Assembly: GCA_037042185.1 (NCBI GenBank)
Contig: JAXQJY010000025.1
Location: 496,001-560,000, forward strand
Direction of reading: 5' to 3'
Origin: Sordariomycetes sp. S80-01Y
Lineage: Eukaryota; Ascomycota; Sordariomycetes
Length of the DNA stretch: 64,000 nucleotides
Below, piece by piece: positions 59,598 to 64,000 of this stretch. Both the position numbers and the translations under genes were made by a program. How positions within the stretch are numbered: position 1 is the stretch's first letter; each line of letters begins with the position of its first letter. The notes under the pieces are model-generated. The model saw nothing but the letters and a program-made list of their open reading frames with translations. It was not told where the DNA came from and made no database searches.

Positions 59598-60164
59598 TTA
59601 AATGAGCAGCATCGCAGCGCCAGCTGCAACTCCACCAACCAGGTTCCCGGCCAGGCCTTTGACGTTGGCCCCACCGGTAGGCACAGCCGTAGGCTCAGCA
59701 GTAGTAGTCTCGTTACCGCTGGGGATGGGGCTCGGCAAGTCCACCGGCGGAACACTCGACGACTCGGTCTCCGTAGCCGTCTGAGTCTCAGTTTCCGTAG
59801 TCAACGTGAGGATAGGCAGGGACGCCGAGTAGGTGGTGGTGTCCTCCACGATCGTGCTGGTCTCTTCAATGGTGCTTGGAATGTAGCTGGTGTAGGTGTT
59901 GTAATCCGTGCTCACACCGCCGTCACCGGTGCACTGGAAGCCGTTGAGGCAGCATGCTGTCTCGCCGTTGTCGCCGATGTCGCAGTAGGAGCTGGCGGGG
60001 CAGCCGCCGTCTTCCTTGGGGCAGCAGGTCCAGGTGAGGGGGATGCAGCCATCGCCGCAGGTCTTGTAGCCCGAGCCGATACAATCGGATTGGCGTTTGA
60101 GGAGGCCCGCCGGGGCGAGGTTGGCCAACGCTGGCACGGCAAGGAGAAGGACGAGGAGCTTCAT
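59598..60164 (-). CDS. small cysteine-rich secreted protein, probably GPI-anchored
   Basis: A single exon of 188 residues starting at the ATG at 60164. A signal peptide (about 1-15) is followed by KRQ (23-25), which looks like a Kex2-type site. Ten cysteines lie in residues 28-82 with two CC pairs (TCGDGCIPLTWTCCP, GCPASSYCDIG, ACCLNGFQC). A Thr/Ser/Glu-rich stalk (about 85-165) suits O-mannosylation. The end (GLAGNLVGGVAAGAAMLLI) is a hydrophobic GPI-anchor signal. Such proteins are common on fungal cell surfaces; the role of this one is unknown. The leader carries a CCACCA-type trinucleotide repeat (60166-60183). Confidence 0.85.
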   Translation of the reverse strand: MKLLVLLLAVPALANLAPAGLLKRQSDCIGSGYKTCGDGCIPLTWTCCPKEDGGCPASSYCDIGDNGETACCLNGFQCTGDGGVSTDYNTYTSYIPSTIEETSTIVEDTTTYSASLPILTLTTETETQTATETESSSVPPVDLPSPIPSGNETTTAEPTAVPTGGANVKGLAGNLVGGVAAGAAMLLI

Positions 60165-62142
60165 GGTGGTGGTGGTGGTGGTTGTTCAGGGGTAAAGGGG
60201 CTTGAAGAATCAAATGTGAGCGAGAGACTGGTTCTTCGGAGAAAGAAAAGATCGTTGAGTCAAGAACTGGTGAGCTTTTTGTCTCGCGCGGAGAGTCTCT
60301 TTTGCTTTATACCTGCGTGTTGCCAGCCTCGCTTTTGCTTACACCATTTACGAGCAATACGCGATACGAGCGCCCAACCCTTTCCAGGCACAGGCTGAAT
60401 GCGACAACCACTCATGATTTAACAAGGTTTCAACCTGCAGTTCCCCACGGTCCTGATTCATCTTGGATGTTCACATCGCCCGATATGGTGCTGGGCGTCG
60501 CACCCTTATTGGTGCTCCTGAATGTTCCCGACGGTGCGGCTGAGGGAGCTCTCGTGCAGAGTGCATGGCTAGGCTGACTTGACTGTATTCCCGAGTTCAC
60601 CTTACTCCCAAAAGAGCTATGAGCGCGATATTGGTATGGAGATATTCGCTGAGTTTGGTCTTGGAGCTTTGGTCTTGGTGTTGAGCCTCAGCCCTACAGG
60701 GCGAAGGCCACAGCCCCCGAAACAAGAGCCATGCACGACAGCACGCCACTCGATGTATGCAGACGTTCAACGACCAATGTCGGCAAACATTTAATATCAA
60801 GTCAAAGTAATAAGAACACAACATCCCCTCAGAAATACATGATGGCTTCAGCTTGTAGCAGGGCCTTGCTAAACAGTAAATCAAGAATCGTCACAGTCTC
60901 CCCCGCTCAGGCGGCTTAGGCTGACATCTCGTGCCTTTTTCGCGAACAAGGGGGCGACATAATACCAATTCAAATCCCTCGCCGACATTCGTTCGCCGTC
61001 GTTCTTGCTAAATTTCTCTGCCATGGACTCTTCGTCGGGAGTGTATTCCATGACGACACTGAGGAAGCCGTCCGCGTACTCCCTCGTCGGTCCACGATGA
61101 CAAGAAGCAGGGGTAGGTTCAAAATATGGCAGATTCTCTCAGGGCTAGCCTATTCATCTGCGGCCGGTCCCAATCGTGCGTAAAAGCTGTCATCTTAAAT
61201 GCCATGATGAGCAGTTCGAGTTGAACTCTCTTACTAGTTGTCGTCATGAGTGGTAAGCAGACTGGGTTGTTGACGGTTGTTCACCTTCAGATCGCTCCAG
61301 AAAGCACACTCTAATATACTGAATATTTTATGGATCATACTCGAGGAACATCATTCTAACCACCATTACGAGCATGGTCAAGTTCCATCTCACATCTCGC
61401 GTGTCTGGGGGCTCACCGACAGGCAGTGGTGCCGCAAGAAGCCCGCTGTACTACCTAGTGACGATGGCCCAGAACTGTCAGGTTGCTCGAGAAACCGCAA
61501 TGAAGGCATTTGAAAGCATTCGTTTATTCGCTCAATCAGTCCTCTAGTTGGATACACCAAGGGACACAACATGAGTGCATAGGTTCACGTAAGTAAGAAA
61601 GTCGTGGGGCTGCTTCACGTTGCCTATGGAACTCAGCATTGGGACGACGTGCCTTCTAACCCTAAAAATGAATGATCCTGATATCCATGCAATCATATAA
61701 CATACTGTTGGTTCAAAATTCCGATAGGCAAAGAAGTTCAAAAGTTTCCGCCTGTCTCGACTTCAACCACAGGGTAGGTTCCTCCCTTAGACCAGCCGCT
61801 ATGGTACGGCTCATAGCAACCGCTGGCCCCGCCATGCCCCATGACATAACGCAGCAGAAACATGCCCTGCCAAGTCACGGAACACCATCACGAGCCTTGG
61901 ATAACCACCCCTGCTTCGCTCTCACACCTGATCTGACAGCTGCCGCGTGTCCCCCGATTGACAAACGGCAAGCCAAGCGAAACAGCACGTTTTAGGACCG
62001 AGCATTCTGGAGGAGCGCTTGAGTCGTCAGAAGGCAGCCTCGGCTGAGGCTCTCGACACGCGAAGAGCCAGCGTCGTCAGCAGGCTGAATTGGCACAGCA
62101 TCCGCCCTGCTCTCTTTAAACAGGCGTCAGAGTCACCATTAA
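60165..62142. other. intergenic, no supported gene
   Basis: Short frames on both strands (60302-60919, 61277-61741, 61672-61995) have no family features. The 5' exon of the App1 gene may lie near its right end. Confidence 0.4.
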
Positions 62143-62508
62143 ACCATCGACAACGCAACCCTGGCTCCTCCAAGGTTCCCCTTTCGAATCTTCTCGCGTA
62201 GCCGACCCCCAACACCTCGCGCCCGTCCACACCACAAGCAGAGCCTCGTCCGCTATATCTTCCCGTACGTCGTCCGCGACCGCTACCGAGAACGCCTCCT
62301 CTCCTTCCACCTCGATACGCTCCCCTACCTCAAACACGGGCTCCAGTCGCGCATCTACCGCTTCATCCTCGGGCGCCAGCGCCGCCGCGCGCAAGGCAAC
62401 CGTTTAATCGACCACGGCCGACGCCTGCTGCTCGGCCCGCACCACCAGCGATTGAGGAAGGGAGTCAAAGATGGGCGTGCATTGAAGGGCGCGGGCAGGT
62501 CTACGAGA

Positions 62509-64000
62509 ATGCCTACGACTCAAGGTCCAGGGACCGGCTACGGGGCTGGCTACGGGGCAAACGGTGGTGCTGGTGGGGATGATGTTAATCCGGGGCAGAG
62601 AGGGTACCGCCGAATGAGGCTGGCGGCGATGGCAGGGAACTTGTATAAGACTGCACAGCAAGGCGTTACGGATATCAAGGAGCAATACGCCCAGACGAGG
62701 GGCTTAGACTCAGGACATGATGGGTACGGCCGGACGCACATCCCAGGAGCTTTTCCGGATGTGGCCATCAAGGTTCAGGGCAATGACCAGATGGTATTAT
62801 TTCCGTCATATGCAAAGCGGCACGTGAAAAGGGACTGGTCAAAAGAGCCTCAACATCAACCACAGAGCGACGAAGGTGGGACAAACGAGGAGTACTGGCG
62901 ACAGGAGTGGGAAAAGAACGAGGATGCGAAAGCCATCGTCGACGTTGATGTCCGAGGATGGCTTTACTCTCCGCAAGTTGGACCCATGAACAAGCGCAAC
63001 AGGATGTTGATCGGTCTTGCACGGCAGCTGAGCGGGCTTGCACCCCCCAAAACCCAACAGCCAGCCTACGAGGCGTCCGAAGGCGGCGGACTCAGAGCTC
63101 AACATGAAGCGCGAGAGGCGCAGAGGGAGCAGGAGAGGATCAGGCAAGAGGCGGCACAGATTGAGCGACGAGGTCAGCAGGAGAAGCAGGTTGCCTATCA
63201 AGGAGGCTACAGTGAACGGCCCCAGCCGGACAGATCAGACACAGGAAGCATGATGGATTATCGAGCCGAACCAAGTAGCGGCTTCGGGTCAGCGCCGGGA
63301 AGCCCTAAAAGATCTGCGACTCAATATTCCACAGCTACGACTGCGACGGAGATGTCGGAGGCTGAGCTCACCATGGCCAACGCAAACCTCATGGCTCGCA
63401 TTGCGCCGTTCATGACGAATCCGATGGTCGCGCTGCCGGTCACAGTCTTCTTCTATAACGAGGATCAGTCGCAATCTCGCACGATCATGACCAACGACGC
63501 TGGGCATTTTATCCTCCGCGCTGCCCTGGAATTCATCCCGACCCATGTCAGAGTTCTGGCCAACGAGAATCTCTCGGCGATTCAGGAAGTTCAGATCACT
63601 GAGCCTCACGGCGTTAGCTTGATCAGCGACGTGGATGATACCATCAAACGTTCGAACATCTCTGGGGGTGCCAAGGAGATTTTCCGCAACACCTTTGTTC
63701 GCGATTTGGGAGACATGACCGTCGATGGAGTCAAGGAGTGGTACAACGCGATGCACGAGCTGAATGTCAGCTTCCACTACTGCTCAAACAGCCCTTGGCA
63801 ACTATACCCAGTCCTCGCAACCTACTTTAAGTTGGTGGGCCTGCCACCTGGGTCGCTGCACCTCAAGCAGTACGCTGGCATGCTTCAGGGCATCTTCGAG
63901 CCTGTTGCCGAGCGGAAGAAGACAACACTCGACCGTCTTTTGAGAGACTTCCCCCAGCGCAAGTTCCTGCTCGTGGGCGACAGCGGCGAGGCCGATCTCG
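62509..64000 (+). CDS. app1: App1-like phosphatidate phosphatase (partial, runs off the window)
   Basis: Open from the first in-frame ATG (62509, MPTTQGPG) to the window edge, 497 codons with no stop. The same frame is open back to a TAA at 62140, and 62143-62508 encodes an Arg/His-rich stretch without an ATG, so an upstream first exon is possible. The N-terminal part is Gly-rich and then helical (RRMRLAAMAGNLYKTAQQG). A Glu/Gln/Arg coiled region (about 195-230) follows. The catalytic domain begins at about 285 (FMTNPMVALPVTVFF) and carries the DxDxT nucleophile motif DVDDT (374-378), then FHYCSNSPWQLYP and FLLVGDSGEADL. App1 of yeast is a Mg-dependent phosphatidate phosphatase at cortical actin patches, acting in endocytosis. 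The C-terminus lies outside the window. Confidence 0.88.
   Translation, partial: MPTTQGPGTGYGAGYGANGGAGGDDVNPGQRGYRRMRLAAMAGNLYKTAQQGVTDIKEQYAQTRGLDSGHDGYGRTHIPGAFPDVAIKVQGNDQMVLFPSYAKRHVKRDWSKEPQHQPQSDEGGTNEEYWRQEWEKNEDAKAIVDVDVRGWLYSPQVGPMNKRNRMLIGLARQLSGLAPPKTQQPAYEASEGGGLRAQHEAREAQREQERIRQEAAQIERRGQQEKQVAYQGGYSERPQPDRSDTGSMMDYRAEPSSGFGSAPGSPKRSATQYSTATTATEMSEAELTMANANLMARIAPFMTNPMVALPVTVFFYNEDQSQSRTIMTNDAGHFILRAALEFIPTHVRVLANENLSAIQEVQITEPHGVSLISDVDDTIKRSNISGGAKEIFRNTFVRDLGDMTVDGVKEWYNAMHELNVSFHYCSNSPWQLYPVLATYFKLVGLPPGSLHLKQYAGMLQGIFEPVAERKKTTLDRLLRDFPQRKFLLVGDSGEADL

Overview
This window is nuclear DNA of a filamentous ascomycete, most likely a Sordariomycete. The evidence is many short introns (about 41-72 nt, one of 221 nt) with GTRNGT donors and RCTRAC-like branch sites, protein families typical of that group (SconB, Sfc1, dynactin p62/RO-2, a DUF8004-like protein, GH64, WSC/GPI proteins), genes on both strands without operons, and a dispersed repeat whose copies differ largely by transitions. 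All gene models here were spliced by hand; exon coordinates are in each entry and were checked for reading phase. No tRNA, rRNA or CRISPR was recognised. Layout. 0-6 kb: a PPxY single-pass membrane protein, a small hydrophilic protein and a broken SF1 (UPF1-like) helicase. 6-17 kb: the sulfur regulator SconB, a tiny two-exon gene, a five-exon cytochrome P450 and the mitochondrial succinate-fumarate carrier, bracketed by two inverted copies of a dispersed repeat (6.2 and 17.7 kb). 18-26 kb: a nine-exon Hsp70-like ATPase diverging from a PHD-finger gene, then a second helicase remnant. 27-41 kb: mostly conserved genes (a multi-pass membrane protein, a DUF8004-like protein, dynactin p62, ribosomal protein eS7, a WSC/GPI surface protein, twinfilin) with one unresolved locus at 36.5-37.7 kb. 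41-45 kb: a gene-poor stretch ahead of a secreted GH64 glucanase. 47-64 kb: a decayed locus containing a P-loop-like stretch, a mitochondrial DUF924 protein, a very unusual 1241-residue pseudo-carboxypeptidase fused to Gly/Ala repeats and a Lys-rich tail, a small membrane protein, a CofD-like protein, an MDR dehydrogenase, a cysteine-rich GPI protein and the truncated phosphatidate phosphatase App1. How the genes relate. Most are independent: primary metabolism and regulation (SconB, Sfc1), cytoskeleton (dynactin p62, twinfilin, App1), translation (eS7), cell surface and secretion (GH64, WSC, Cys-rich GPI). The best candidates for undescribed biology are the pseudo-carboxypeptidase fusion (50.8-54.7 kb) and the divergent Hsp70-like/PHD pair (18.7-23.8 kb), which lies in a part of the window that also holds helicase relics and a repeat with RIP-like differences. 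Two genes (twinfilin and the CofD-like protein) appear to use GC-AG introns.
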